64,000 bases of DNA, from positions 1-64,000 of the forward strand of contig LJSF01000016.1 in the NCBI GenBank assembly GCA_001314655.1, in the 5' to 3' direction. Under the pieces are notes generated by a model. The model was not told where the DNA came from, made no database searches, and worked only from the letters and a program-made list of their open reading frames with translations. The translations under genes were made by a program, and so were the position numbers. This DNA is from Rhodobacteraceae bacterium HLUCCA08. Its GTDB lineage: Bacteria; Pseudomonadota; Alphaproteobacteria; Rhodobacterales; Rhodobacteraceae. Shown in pieces: positions 18,990-26,259 of this stretch (position 1 is its first letter; the number at the start of each line of letters is the position of its first letter).

Positions 18990-19076
18990 CTCGAAGTCCT
19001 CCCATCGCGCGCCGATCCTACCACTTCGCGCGCTTTTCACCTACGGCCCGCGCGGCTGGCCTGCTAAACTCCGCTC

Positions 19077-20330
19077 ATGCCCGGCCTGTGCAAGGATTGC
19101 CTGACCACATTCGACACCGCCCCGCGCTGTCCGGGCTGCGGCAGCCCGCGCGTGGTCCATCACCCCGAACTGTTCGACCTGTCCATCGCCCATATGGATT
19201 GCGACGCCTTCTATGCCAGCGTCGAAAAGGCCGACCATCCGGACCTGGCCGACAAACCGGTCATCATCGGCGGCGGCCGGCGCGGCGTGGTGTCCACCGC
19301 CTGCTACATCGCCCGCATCCGCGGCGTGACATCCGCCATGCCGATGTTCCAGGCGCTGAAACTGTGCCCCGACGCCGTGGTGATCCGCGGCCGGATGGAG
19401 CGTTATGTCGAGGTGTCCCGCGCCGTCCGCGCGATGATGGACGACCTGACCCCGGTGGTCGAACCGCTCAGCCTGGACGAGGCGTTCATGGACCTTGCCG
19501 GCACCGCCCGGCTGCACGGCGCGCCGCCGGCGGTGATGCTCGCCCGGTTGGTCAGGCGCATGAAGAATGAGCTGGGCATCACCGGCTCCATCGGCCTGTC
19601 GCATAACAAGTTCCTGGCCAAGGTCGCCTCCGATCTCGACAAGCCGCGCGGCTTTTCGGTGATCGGCGCGGCCGAGACGATGGCGTTCCTGCGCCCGCGC
19701 CCGGTGCGGCTGATCTGGGGCATCGGCCCGGCGGCACAGCAAAGCCTGGACCGGGCGGGCATCCGCACTTTCGAGGACCTTCTGCGTTGGGACCGGCGCG
19801 ACCTGACCGACCGGTTCGGCCAGATGGGCGACAGGCTTTTTGATCTCGCGCGCGGGCAGGACCGGCGGCGGGTGTCGTCGCGCACCCCGGTCAAGGGGAT
19901 CTCGAACGAAACCACCTTTTTCGAGGATACCGGCGATCCCGACCTGCTGGACGGCCACCTGTGGCGCATGGCCGAAAAGGTCGCGGACCGGGCCAAGGCC
20001 ACCGCCAGGGCCGGCCGCGTCGTGACGCTCAAGCTCAAGCGCGCCGATCACCGGCTGCTGACCCGGCGCCAATCCCTGCACCAGCCGACGCAACTGGCCG
20101 ACAGGCTTTACCGCACCGCGCGCGGGCTGCTGGAGGGCGCGCTGGACCAGGGACCGTTCCGCCTGCTGGGCGTCGGCCTGTCCGACCTGACCGGAGCCGA
20201 CGATGCCGACCGCGAAGCCGATCTGCTGGACCCCGACGCCACCCGGCGCGCCGGTGCCGAACGGGCCGCGGATGCGATCCGGGGACGCTTCGGCAAGGAC
20301 GCGATCCGCAAGGGCCGCGCCCTGCGCTGA
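19077..20330 (+). CDS. dinB: DNA polymerase IV with N-terminal Cys4 motif
   Basis: This 417-residue Y-family translesion polymerase has catalytic motifs HMDCDAFYASVE near residue 40 and LSLDEAFMDLAG near residue 130, then the thumb (helix-hairpin-helix, LIWGIGPAAQQSL near 215) and the little-finger domain to about 360. Before the polymerase core are 30 residues with two CxxC pairs (CKDCLTTFDTAPRCPGC), a likely zinc ribbon not found in E. coli DinB. It copies past damaged bases at the cost of errors. No LexA box was seen nearby. It stands as a single gene divergent from the BNR-repeat gene. Confidence 0.95.
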   Translation: MPGLCKDCLTTFDTAPRCPGCGSPRVVHHPELFDLSIAHMDCDAFYASVEKADHPDLADKPVIIGGGRRGVVSTACYIARIRGVTSAMPMFQALKLCPDAVVIRGRMERYVEVSRAVRAMMDDLTPVVEPLSLDEAFMDLAGTARLHGAPPAVMLARLVRRMKNELGITGSIGLSHNKFLAKVASDLDKPRGFSVIGAAETMAFLRPRPVRLIWGIGPAAQQSLDRAGIRTFEDLLRWDRRDLTDRFGQMGDRLFDLARGQDRRRVSSRTPVKGISNETTFFEDTGDPDLLDGHLWRMAEKVADRAKATARAGRVVTLKLKRADHRLLTRRQSLHQPTQLADRLYRTARGLLEGALDQGPFRLLGVGLSDLTGADDADREADLLDPDATRRAGAERAADAIRGRFGKDAIRKGRALR

Positions 20331-20405
20331 TCCCGCGGTTGCCAGAAGCGCCCGGGTCTGTCACCAAACCCGGGTCGGAGACCCGAGCGGAAGGCAGAAA
20401 GCCCA

Positions 20406-21254
20406 ATGACCGGATTCCCCTCCAACCGCGCTGCGCAGGCGCGGGTGGCCTATGTCACCCTTGTCACCAGCGACGATTACGCGACCGGGGCGGCGGCCCT
20501 GATCCGGTCGCTGGCATTGTCGGGAACCAGTGCGGACATCGTCGTGATGCACACAGGCGGCGTCGCGGGCGACCGGCTCGACGGTCTGGCCGCGCTGGGT
20601 GCCCGGCTGGTCGAGGTCGACCTGCTGCCGACCTCGGACGCCTTCAACCGCGCCCATGCCCGCGAGGTGCTGCACCGCGTCGCCCCCTTCGACAAGGGCG
20701 ACAAGCCGCCGCTGCACACTCCGCTCGACAATTTCACCAAGCTGCGGCTGTGGCAGCTGACCGACTATTCCGCCGTCACCTTCATCGACGCCGACGCGCT
20801 GGTGCTGCGCAATGTGGACAAGCTGTTCCGCTACCCCGAATTCTGCGCCGCGCCGAATGTCTATGAAAGCCTCGCCGATTTTCACCGGATGAATTCGGGC
20901 GTCTTCACCGCCCGGCCCAACCCTGCGACCTTTGACGCCATGTTCGCCCGGCTCGATGCGCCCGGCGCCTTCTGGCGGCGTACCGACCAGACCTTTCTGC
21001 AAGGCTTCTTCCCCGACTGGCACGGCCTGCCGGTGACCTGCAACCTGCTGCAATATGTCTGGTTCAACATGCCGGAGCTGTGGAACTGGAACACGGCGAA
21101 GGTCCTGCATTTTCAATATGAAAAGCCCTGGCAGGACCATGGCAAACGCGCACGGCTCAAACCCCTGATCGACCTGTGGCGCCACATCGCCGACGGCGGC
21201 GCGATGCCCGACCTGTCGACCTTTCCCGGACCCGGCGCATGCGAATCGCCCTGA
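20406..21254 (+). CDS. Glycosyltransferase family 8 (glycogenin-like) protein
   Basis: This 282-residue protein has a GT-A fold with a DxD-type motif in FIDADALVL near residue 126, which binds the metal and nucleotide sugar. Other GT8 features are AYVTLVTSDDYATGA at the N-terminus, LDNFTKLRLWQLTDYSAVTF, and HFQYEKPWQ near the C-terminus. It should transfer a hexose from a UDP-sugar in the cytoplasm, but the acceptor is unknown. Its last 16 bases overlap the start of the next gene, an NAD-dependent epimerase-like protein, so the two probably act in one pathway of surface glycan or small-molecule glycosylation. Confidence 0.87.
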   Translation: MTGFPSNRAAQARVAYVTLVTSDDYATGAAALIRSLALSGTSADIVVMHTGGVAGDRLDGLAALGARLVEVDLLPTSDAFNRAHAREVLHRVAPFDKGDKPPLHTPLDNFTKLRLWQLTDYSAVTFIDADALVLRNVDKLFRYPEFCAAPNVYESLADFHRMNSGVFTARPNPATFDAMFARLDAPGAFWRRTDQTFLQGFFPDWHGLPVTCNLLQYVWFNMPELWNWNTAKVLHFQYEKPWQDHGKRARLKPLIDLWRHIADGGAMPDLSTFPGPGACESP

Positions 21255-22066
21255 CCGGCGGCACCGGCATCGCCGGTGGCTTCCTCCGGGCCGAGGCCCG
21301 GGCCGCCGGTGATGACGTCACGGTCTTCGGCCGCTCCGATCCCGGCGATGGCACCGCCTTTTGCCCCTACGACCTGACCGGCCCGGCGCCGGATCTCGAG
21401 GGCTTCGATGCGCTGATCCATGCCGGTTTCGCCCATGTCCCCGGCCGCTACCGGGGCGGCGAAGGTGACGACCCGGCAGGCTTTCGCGCCGCCAACCTGG
21501 ACGGCACCCTGCGGCTTTGGGAGGCCGCCGACCGCGCCGGCCTGTCGCGCATGGTGTTCCTGTCGTCGCGTGCGGTCTATGGCCCCAAGCCGCCCGGAAC
21601 TTCCCTGACGGAATCCACGCCCTGCACCCCCGACACGCTGTACGGGCAGCTCAAGCTGGCGGCCGAACAGGCTATGCCCCCGGGCGGCATCGCGCTGCGC
21701 GTGACCGGGATCTACGGCGCCGGCCCGGCCAACAAATGGGCCGAAACCCTGGCGATGGCCGAACGCGAACCGCCGGCCCCGCGCGCCGGGACAGAGGTTC
21801 ACGGCGACGACCTGGCTGCCGCCGTCCGCCTGATGCTGACCCATCCGGCCCCCGGGCACTGCGTCTTCAACGTCTCGGATATCCTGCTGGACCGGAGCGA
21901 TCTGCTGACCCGGTGGGCCGCGATCACCGGGCGGTCGGTTCACCTGCCCCCGCCCGCCACACCACAAAGTGTGAACAAGATGGAGTGCGCCCTTCTGCGT
22001 GCCCTGGGCTGGCGCCCGGGTGGATGGGATCGGCTGGACGCGACGCTCAGGCGGATCGCCGGCTGA
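21239..22066 (+). CDS. NAD(P)-dependent epimerase/dehydratase family protein
   Basis: This 275-residue extended short-chain dehydrogenase has a Rossmann nucleotide motif TGGTGIAGGF near residues 6-15, the catalytic serine region FLSSRAVYG and the YxxxK pair in LYGQLKLAAEQ near residue 140. It resembles nucleoside-sugar epimerases or dehydratases, but the substrate cannot be read. ATG 21239 lies inside the end of the glycosyltransferase gene, a 16-base overlap, which gives the correct N-terminus MRIALTGGTG. It ends directly against the convergent N-formylglutamate amidohydrolase gene. Confidence 0.88.
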   Translation: MRIALTGGTGIAGGFLRAEARAAGDDVTVFGRSDPGDGTAFCPYDLTGPAPDLEGFDALIHAGFAHVPGRYRGGEGDDPAGFRAANLDGTLRLWEAADRAGLSRMVFLSSRAVYGPKPPGTSLTESTPCTPDTLYGQLKLAAEQAMPPGGIALRVTGIYGAGPANKWAETLAMAEREPPAPRAGTEVHGDDLAAAVRLMLTHPAPGHCVFNVSDILLDRSDLLTRWAAITGRSVHLPPPATPQSVNKMECALLRALGWRPGGWDRLDATLRRIAG

Positions 22067-22930
22067 TCACTCTGCCGCCATGGGCAGTTCGGTTCGGCGC
22101 CCGATCGCGGCGATTTCGGCCACCACGGAATCCAGCACGGCGCGGAAGGCCGCGAAATCGGCCCGTGGCTGCACATTGGCCTCGTTCATGTAGAGCGACC
22201 GGTCGATCTCGACCTGGACCACGTGCTGGCGCCGCGACGGGCGACCGTAATGCTGACAGATATAGGCCCCGGCGAAGGGCATGTTGCGCGCGACCTTCAG
22301 CCCGGCCCGGGAAAACGCCGCCTCGATCCGGTCGACCACGGACGAGGCCGCGGCGGCCCCGAACCGGTCGCCCAGCACCACGTCCGGGCGGGCAGAGGCG
22401 CGCGGGCCGACATTCTCCAGCGCCTCGCGCGGCATGGAATGGCAATCGACCAGAACCGCTTCGCCGAAATCGCGCTGCGCCTCGTCCAGCAGGGTCTGCA
22501 ACTGGTCGTGATAGGGGCGCCAGTAGCGGTCGATCCGGTCCTGTGCCTCGTCCAGGCCGATCTTGCCGCGATAGATCGACCGGCCATTGGCCACGACCCG
22601 CGGAATCACCCCCAACCCGCTGGCCACGCGCGGATTGTGGCCCGACCGGCGCACCCCCTGGATCAGGGCCGGGTCCAGTTCCTCGGGGCCGCGGTTGAGG
22701 TCCAGATAGGCCCGCGGCACCCCGCCCAGCAGGATCGGGGCACCGTGATCGACCGCGCAGGAAAACAGTTCGTCGACATAGGCATCCTCGGACGATCGCA
22801 CCTCGCGCGCGTTCAGCACGCTGCGGGCCAGGAAATCGGCAGGATAATCCCGTGCGGAATGGGGCGAGGCAAAGACCACGCTGGTCTCGCGCCGTTCAGG
22901 CCGCAGAAGATGATAGGCGGCTGGTCTCAT
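22067..22930 (-). CDS. N-formylglutamate amidohydrolase family protein
   Basis: This 287-residue protein of the N-formylglutamate amidohydrolase family (zinc hydrolase fold) contains FASPHSARDYP near residue 20, EDAYVDELF, VDCHSMPRE near residue 155 and NMPFAGAYICQHYG near 210, which hold the expected metal-binding and catalytic residues. HutG-type members release formate and glutamate in histidine breakdown. No hut genes are nearby, so a different N-acyl amino acid substrate is possible. ATG 22930 (MRPAAYHLLRPE) is chosen because GAGGAG precedes it; the frame extends to 22978 without a better start. Confidence 0.88.
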   Translation of the reverse strand: MRPAAYHLLRPERRETSVVFASPHSARDYPADFLARSVLNAREVRSSEDAYVDELFSCAVDHGAPILLGGVPRAYLDLNRGPEELDPALIQGVRRSGHNPRVASGLGVIPRVVANGRSIYRGKIGLDEAQDRIDRYWRPYHDQLQTLLDEAQRDFGEAVLVDCHSMPREALENVGPRASARPDVVLGDRFGAAAASSVVDRIEAAFSRAGLKVARNMPFAGAYICQHYGRPSRRQHVVQVEIDRSLYMNEANVQPRADFAAFRAVLDSVVAEIAAIGRRTELPMAAE

Positions 22931-22984
22931 CCCGGCTCCTCTCGCCGCACAGGATAGCCCGGTTTTCGCGCCGATCAAAAGCCC

Positions 22985-23011
22985 TTGATCCCCTCGGCGA
23001 CTCTTTATATA
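22985..23011 (+). promoter_or_regulatory. Candidate promoter for tRNA-Val
   Basis: TTGATC (22985-22990), or CTTGAT one base earlier, is followed by TATATA (23006-23011) with a 15-16 base spacer. It lies about 65 bases before the tRNA. The spacer is slightly short. Confidence 0.45.
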
Positions 23012-23078
23012 GACCCGCTACCCGACGCGGTCCGCCCGCGTCCTATTTCGTTTGGGCAGGCGGAACGTGACCGGACAA

Positions 23079-23153
23079 GGGCGATTAGCTCAGCGGTAGA
23101 GCACTTCGTTGACATCGAAGGGGTCACTGGTTCAATCCCAGTATCGCCCACCA
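23079..23153 (+). tRNA. tRNA-Val (anticodon GAC)
   Basis: A 75-base cloverleaf: acceptor stem GGGCGAT/ATCGCCC, D arm GCTCAGCGGTAGAGC, anticodon arm CTTCG-TTGACAT-CGAAG with anticodon GAC, T arm ending CTGGTTCAATCCCAG, discriminator A and an encoded CCA end (23151-23153). GAC reads the valine codons GUC/GUU. The genome-encoded CCA removes the need for CCA addition. Confidence 0.97.
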
Positions 23154-23239
23154 TCGAACACCGCCCGCACGGGACACACCCGGGGGCACGAACAGCAACC
23201 CAAGGCGCAATCGCCGCGCCGCGACAGAGGATCAGAGCT

Positions 23240-23365
23240 ATGAAAGTTCGCAATTCCCTCCGCTCGCTCAAGCAGCGCCACCGCGATTGCCGCGTCGTGC
23301 GCCGCAAGGGCCGGGTCTACGTCATCAACAAGACCCAGCGCCGGTTCAAGGCCCGCCAGGGCTGA
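23240..23365 (+). CDS. rpmJ: 50S ribosomal protein L36, zinc-free (C-) type
   Basis: This is a 41-residue, very basic protein beginning [20 protein letters not shown], which fits bacterial ribosomal protein L36. Only one cysteine remains of the usual CxxC-x12-C-x4-H zinc site, so it is the C- form that does not bind zinc, common in alphaproteobacteria. It sits alone 86 bases after the tRNA-Val gene, away from the S10/spc ribosomal cluster. A terminator follows. Confidence 0.95.
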   Translation: MKVRNSLRSLKQRHRDCRVVRRKGRVYVINKTQRRFKARQG

Positions 23366-23390
23366 ACCGACCGCGATCGGACAGTGCCAA

Positions 23391-23416
23391 GGCCGCGCCC
23401 CCGGGTGCGGCTTTTT
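23391..23416 (+). terminator. Rho-independent terminator after rpmJ
   Basis: CCGCGCCC / GGGTGCGG stem with one G-T pair (within 23391-23410), followed by CTTTTT, 26 bases after the rpmJ stop. Confidence 0.75.
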
Positions 23417-23511
23417 GCGGTTGAACAGGCCGGGCAAGGGCGCATCCCTTGACTTCCAAAGACATTGCCCGCCGTGATAGGCCCCGGGATCGATCCCGAA
23501 ACGGGGAGGCC

Positions 23512-23907
23512 ATGGCGCACAGCACCGGACCAGACGCGCCGCATTGCGGGCCGTTCGACCATGTCGTGTTCTCCGGCATCACCCGGAGGGGCGACATGGC
23601 GGTCTGCATCTGCCTGGAACCGGGCCAGCACTACGGCTGCCGCATCGGGCCGCCTGGCCAACCCGCGGAACTCTCCTTCTCGGTCGACGGCACGAAGGTC
23701 CGCGCCGATTTCGACTGGCACAGGATCGGCGATAGGGACTGGGCCTCGCTGTCGATCACCCATGACGGGATCACCGTCACCGTCCGGGTCGGACGACCCG
23801 AGACACCCGATGGAATGCCGCTCGGCCGGATCGAGATCACGGACCACGACACAAGGGCGTTCGACCTCGACCCCGCCACCATCCTGCACGATCTGCCCTT
23901 CGACTGA
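23512..23907 (+). CDS. Hypothetical protein
   Basis: This 131-residue protein is acidic and soluble, without signal peptide or membrane segment. It begins MAHSTGPDAPHCGPFDHVVF and continues with alternating hydrophobic patterns that suggest beta strands (for example TVTVRVGRPE). I do not recognise a family. ATG 23512 is supported by GGGGAGG just upstream. It lies between the rpmJ terminator and an exported repeat protein, with no clear operon link. Confidence 0.6.
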   Translation: MAHSTGPDAPHCGPFDHVVFSGITRRGDMAVCICLEPGQHYGCRIGPPGQPAELSFSVDGTKVRADFDWHRIGDRDWASLSITHDGITVTVRVGRPETPDGMPLGRIEITDHDTRAFDLDPATILHDLPFD

Positions 23908-24028
23908 GCGCGACACCCTGCGGGTAATCGGCTCCGGTTTTCCCGACTTGCTCAAAATGTCACTGGCTTACACGGACAAGCGCGGGATAGGCTCCGCCGC
24001 AACAGAACCGAGCGAGGAGTTTTCCATC

Positions 24029-25240
24029 ATGACCCGTATTTCAGCCCTGGCCTGCAGCCTTCTGGCGCTGGCCGCGACCCCCGCCCTGGCGCAGGATGCC
24101 GACCTGTGCGGCGGTGCCGGCGCCACCGGCCAGTGGATCGGCGGCACCGAGGCGATGTCCGACATTTCGACGGCGCCGGCCTATCTGGAACAGCTTGCCC
24201 TGGTGCTGCCGCGCAACGAATTCGTCTCGCTCTTCACCCTGTCGCAGCCCGGCGAGGTCCGGATCGAGGCCGCGGGCCAGGGTGGTGGCGACACCGTGAT
24301 CGACATCCGCGACGCCACCGGCAATATCGTCATTTCCGACGATGACGGCGGCGGTGGCACCGACAGCCGCGCCGAAACCAGCCTGCAGCCCGGCACCTAT
24401 TGCGTGTCGTTGCGCAGCTTCGACGGTTCCCCGATGACCGGGTTCGTCCGTGTCGGCCGGCCGGACCACGAGGCGCTGACCCCGGGCATCGGCGAGATGC
24501 CCGATCCGGTCGTCGATCCCGTCATGTCTTCGGAATGCGACCTGGCCCAGGCCCAGCCGCTGACCCTGGGCGGCCAGGCCACGAACCCGGTCGATGCCGT
24601 GCCGTTCTATTCCCTGACCCTGAACGCGCCGACCGCGCTCACCCTGACGGCCGAGAACCAGGAGGCCGACCCGGTGCTGACGCTTTATGACGACGGCGGC
24701 AACTGGCTGGACGAGAACGACGATTGGGACGGTCTGAACAGCCGGATCGACATGGAGGCCCCACTTTCCCCCGGCACCTATTGCATCGCCCTGCGCGCGC
24801 TGAACGACAGCAGCCTGCCGGTGACGGTTGCGGCCAGCGAATACGACGCGCAATCGGTGATGATGGACCTTTACGCCCGCGGCGATGCCAGCCCGCCGAT
24901 GGACGGCTCCTACCCGATCACCGACCTGGGCGACGTCGCGGCCCGCGTGCGCCAGGACGCGAATGTCGGCGGCGATGCCGTCTGGTATTCGGTCGATGTC
25001 AACGAGGGCGGGTTGCTGCTGATCGAGGCGATCGCCCAGGGACAGGGCGACCCGGTGCTGATCATGTATGACGATCTCGGCCGCCAGATCGGCTACAACG
25101 ACGATGCCGAGGGCACGCTGAACTCCATGCTGACCGTGCGGGTGCATCCGGGCACCTACCTGTTCGCGGTGCGCCAGATCGACAGTTCGACGCAGGGCTT
25201 CATCCGGCTGGTTGTGGAACGCTACGTTCCGGCGCAGTAA
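24029..25240 (+). CDS. Exported protein with three pre-peptidase C-terminal-like beta domains
   Basis: This 403-residue protein has a Sec signal peptide (residues 1-21, ending PALAQ). It then has three similar domains of about 110-120 residues, at roughly 40-145, 165-275 and 295-400. Each repeats a pattern of a sensing strand, an Asp-rich loop and a PGTY strand: DIRDATGN...SDDDGGGG...LQPGTYCVSL, TLYDDGGN...NDDWDG...LSPGTYCIAL and IMYDDLGR...NDDAEG...VHPGTYLFAV. This fits the PPC domain, a jelly-roll fold that often binds calcium and accompanies secreted peptidases. No catalytic domain is present. It should be periplasmic or secreted. Confidence 0.82.
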   Translation: MTRISALACSLLALAATPALAQDADLCGGAGATGQWIGGTEAMSDISTAPAYLEQLALVLPRNEFVSLFTLSQPGEVRIEAAGQGGGDTVIDIRDATGNIVISDDDGGGGTDSRAETSLQPGTYCVSLRSFDGSPMTGFVRVGRPDHEALTPGIGEMPDPVVDPVMSSECDLAQAQPLTLGGQATNPVDAVPFYSLTLNAPTALTLTAENQEADPVLTLYDDGGNWLDENDDWDGLNSRIDMEAPLSPGTYCIALRALNDSSLPVTVAASEYDAQSVMMDLYARGDASPPMDGSYPITDLGDVAARVRQDANVGGDAVWYSVDVNEGGLLLIEAIAQGQGDPVLIMYDDLGRQIGYNDDAEGTLNSMLTVRVHPGTYLFAVRQIDSSTQGFIRLVVERYVPAQ

Positions 25241-25368
25241 CCGGTTTGCCAGCCCTTTCCGGAACGGCGCGTCTTCGGGCGCGCCGTTTCGATTTTCGCC
25301 GATAATTCAACCCTGTCGCCAGGTATTGTTTCCAATTCAGCCCATGGTTTCCCTGGCGTCATTAAAGT

Positions 25369-25399
25369 TTGACATCCGTCTGATTCTGATGGGGAATAT
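25369..25399 (+). promoter_or_regulatory. Candidate promoter of VPLPA-CTERM gene
   Basis: A perfect TTGACA at 25369-25374 is followed by GAATAT at 25394-25399 with a 19-base spacer, or by weaker matches at 17. The region is A/T-rich for this genome and lies about 35 bases before the ATG. The -10 placement is uncertain. Confidence 0.35.
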
Positions 25400-25434
25400 C
25401 ACTCTGTGTTTTTAGTTAACCGGGGAACCGAACC

Positions 25435-26193
25435 ATGAAACTGTCCCAAGGGCTTTCCGCTGCGGCGGGTCTGGCACTTCTGGCCGGCGTCGCTGCCGCC
25501 GATACGATCGCTTTCGATTTCGACACCACGCTCAGCTATTCCGGCACGTTCGAGACGACGCCGTTCGACCTGAACAACGATGGCCTCGACGATGTCAATC
25601 TGGGCTTCTTTACCGGCGGCGCCGCGTTCATCAGCACGCTGACCAGCTGGAACCAGCCGGACACCGGTCCGATCGGCCCCGGCGTGCCGCCGGGCGACAT
25701 TCTGCTGGTCGGCGCGCCCTACCAGGCGACCGTGTCCCTGACCCGCTTCTTCCGCGAAGAAGACAACGACAAGCGGATCAAGCTGTTCGACGAAGGCGAA
25801 ACGATCAACGCGGCAAGCAGCCCGAACAAGGGCGACTTCGATTACCTCTATGACGGCGGCAACAGCTTCAATCCCGACCAGTTCCCGAATGTCGGTGACG
25901 GCGGCTTCGTCGGCTTCGAGATCGAGATCGGAGAAGGTAACATCGCCACGAATGACGGCGAATACTTTACCGGGTTCACCGGCACGACAGAGCTGTTCTA
26001 CGGCTTCATGAACATCCAGCATGGCTCGATCATCGTGGGCATGTCGGGCTACAACACGACCCCCGGCGCCGGCGCGACCGTGACCGGCACCACCACCGGT
26101 GGCCCGTCCCCGGTGCCGCTGCCGGCGACCGGCCTGATGCTGTTGGCGGGCCTTGGCGGCCTCGGCGCGCTGCGCCGCTTCCGCAAGGGCTGA
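25435..26193 (+). CDS. VPLPA-CTERM sorting domain-containing exported protein
   Basis: This 252-residue protein has a Sec signal (residues 1 to about 21, ending GVAAAD). A beta-rich body of about 200 residues contains LNNDGLDDVNLGFF, an Asp/Asn-rich possible calcium loop. The C-terminal sorting tail has VPLPATGLMLLAGL, a hydrophobic helix and a basic end (ALRRFRKG). That tail is the VPLPA-CTERM signal of Rhodobacterales, thought to be processed by a rhombosortase- or exosortase-like enzyme for surface delivery. The function of the body is unknown. A strong terminator follows. Confidence 0.88.
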   Translation: MKLSQGLSAAAGLALLAGVAAADTIAFDFDTTLSYSGTFETTPFDLNNDGLDDVNLGFFTGGAAFISTLTSWNQPDTGPIGPGVPPGDILLVGAPYQATVSLTRFFREEDNDKRIKLFDEGETINAASSPNKGDFDYLYDGGNSFNPDQFPNVGDGGFVGFEIEIGEGNIATNDGEYFTGFTGTTELFYGFMNIQHGSIIVGMSGYNTTPGAGATVTGTTTGGPSPVPLPATGLMLLAGLGGLGALRRFRKG

Positions 26194-26215
26194 GCCCGGA
26201 TCCTCACGCCACGCG

Positions 26216-26247
26216 CCCCGCCCGGCATGCGCCCGGGCGGGGTTTTT
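26216..26247 (+). terminator. Rho-independent terminator after VPLPA-CTERM gene
   Basis: CCCCGCCCGG (26216-26225) / CCGGGCGGGG (26233-26242) perfect stem followed by TTTTT. Confidence 0.88.
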
Positions 26248-26259
26248 CGTGGCCGTATC

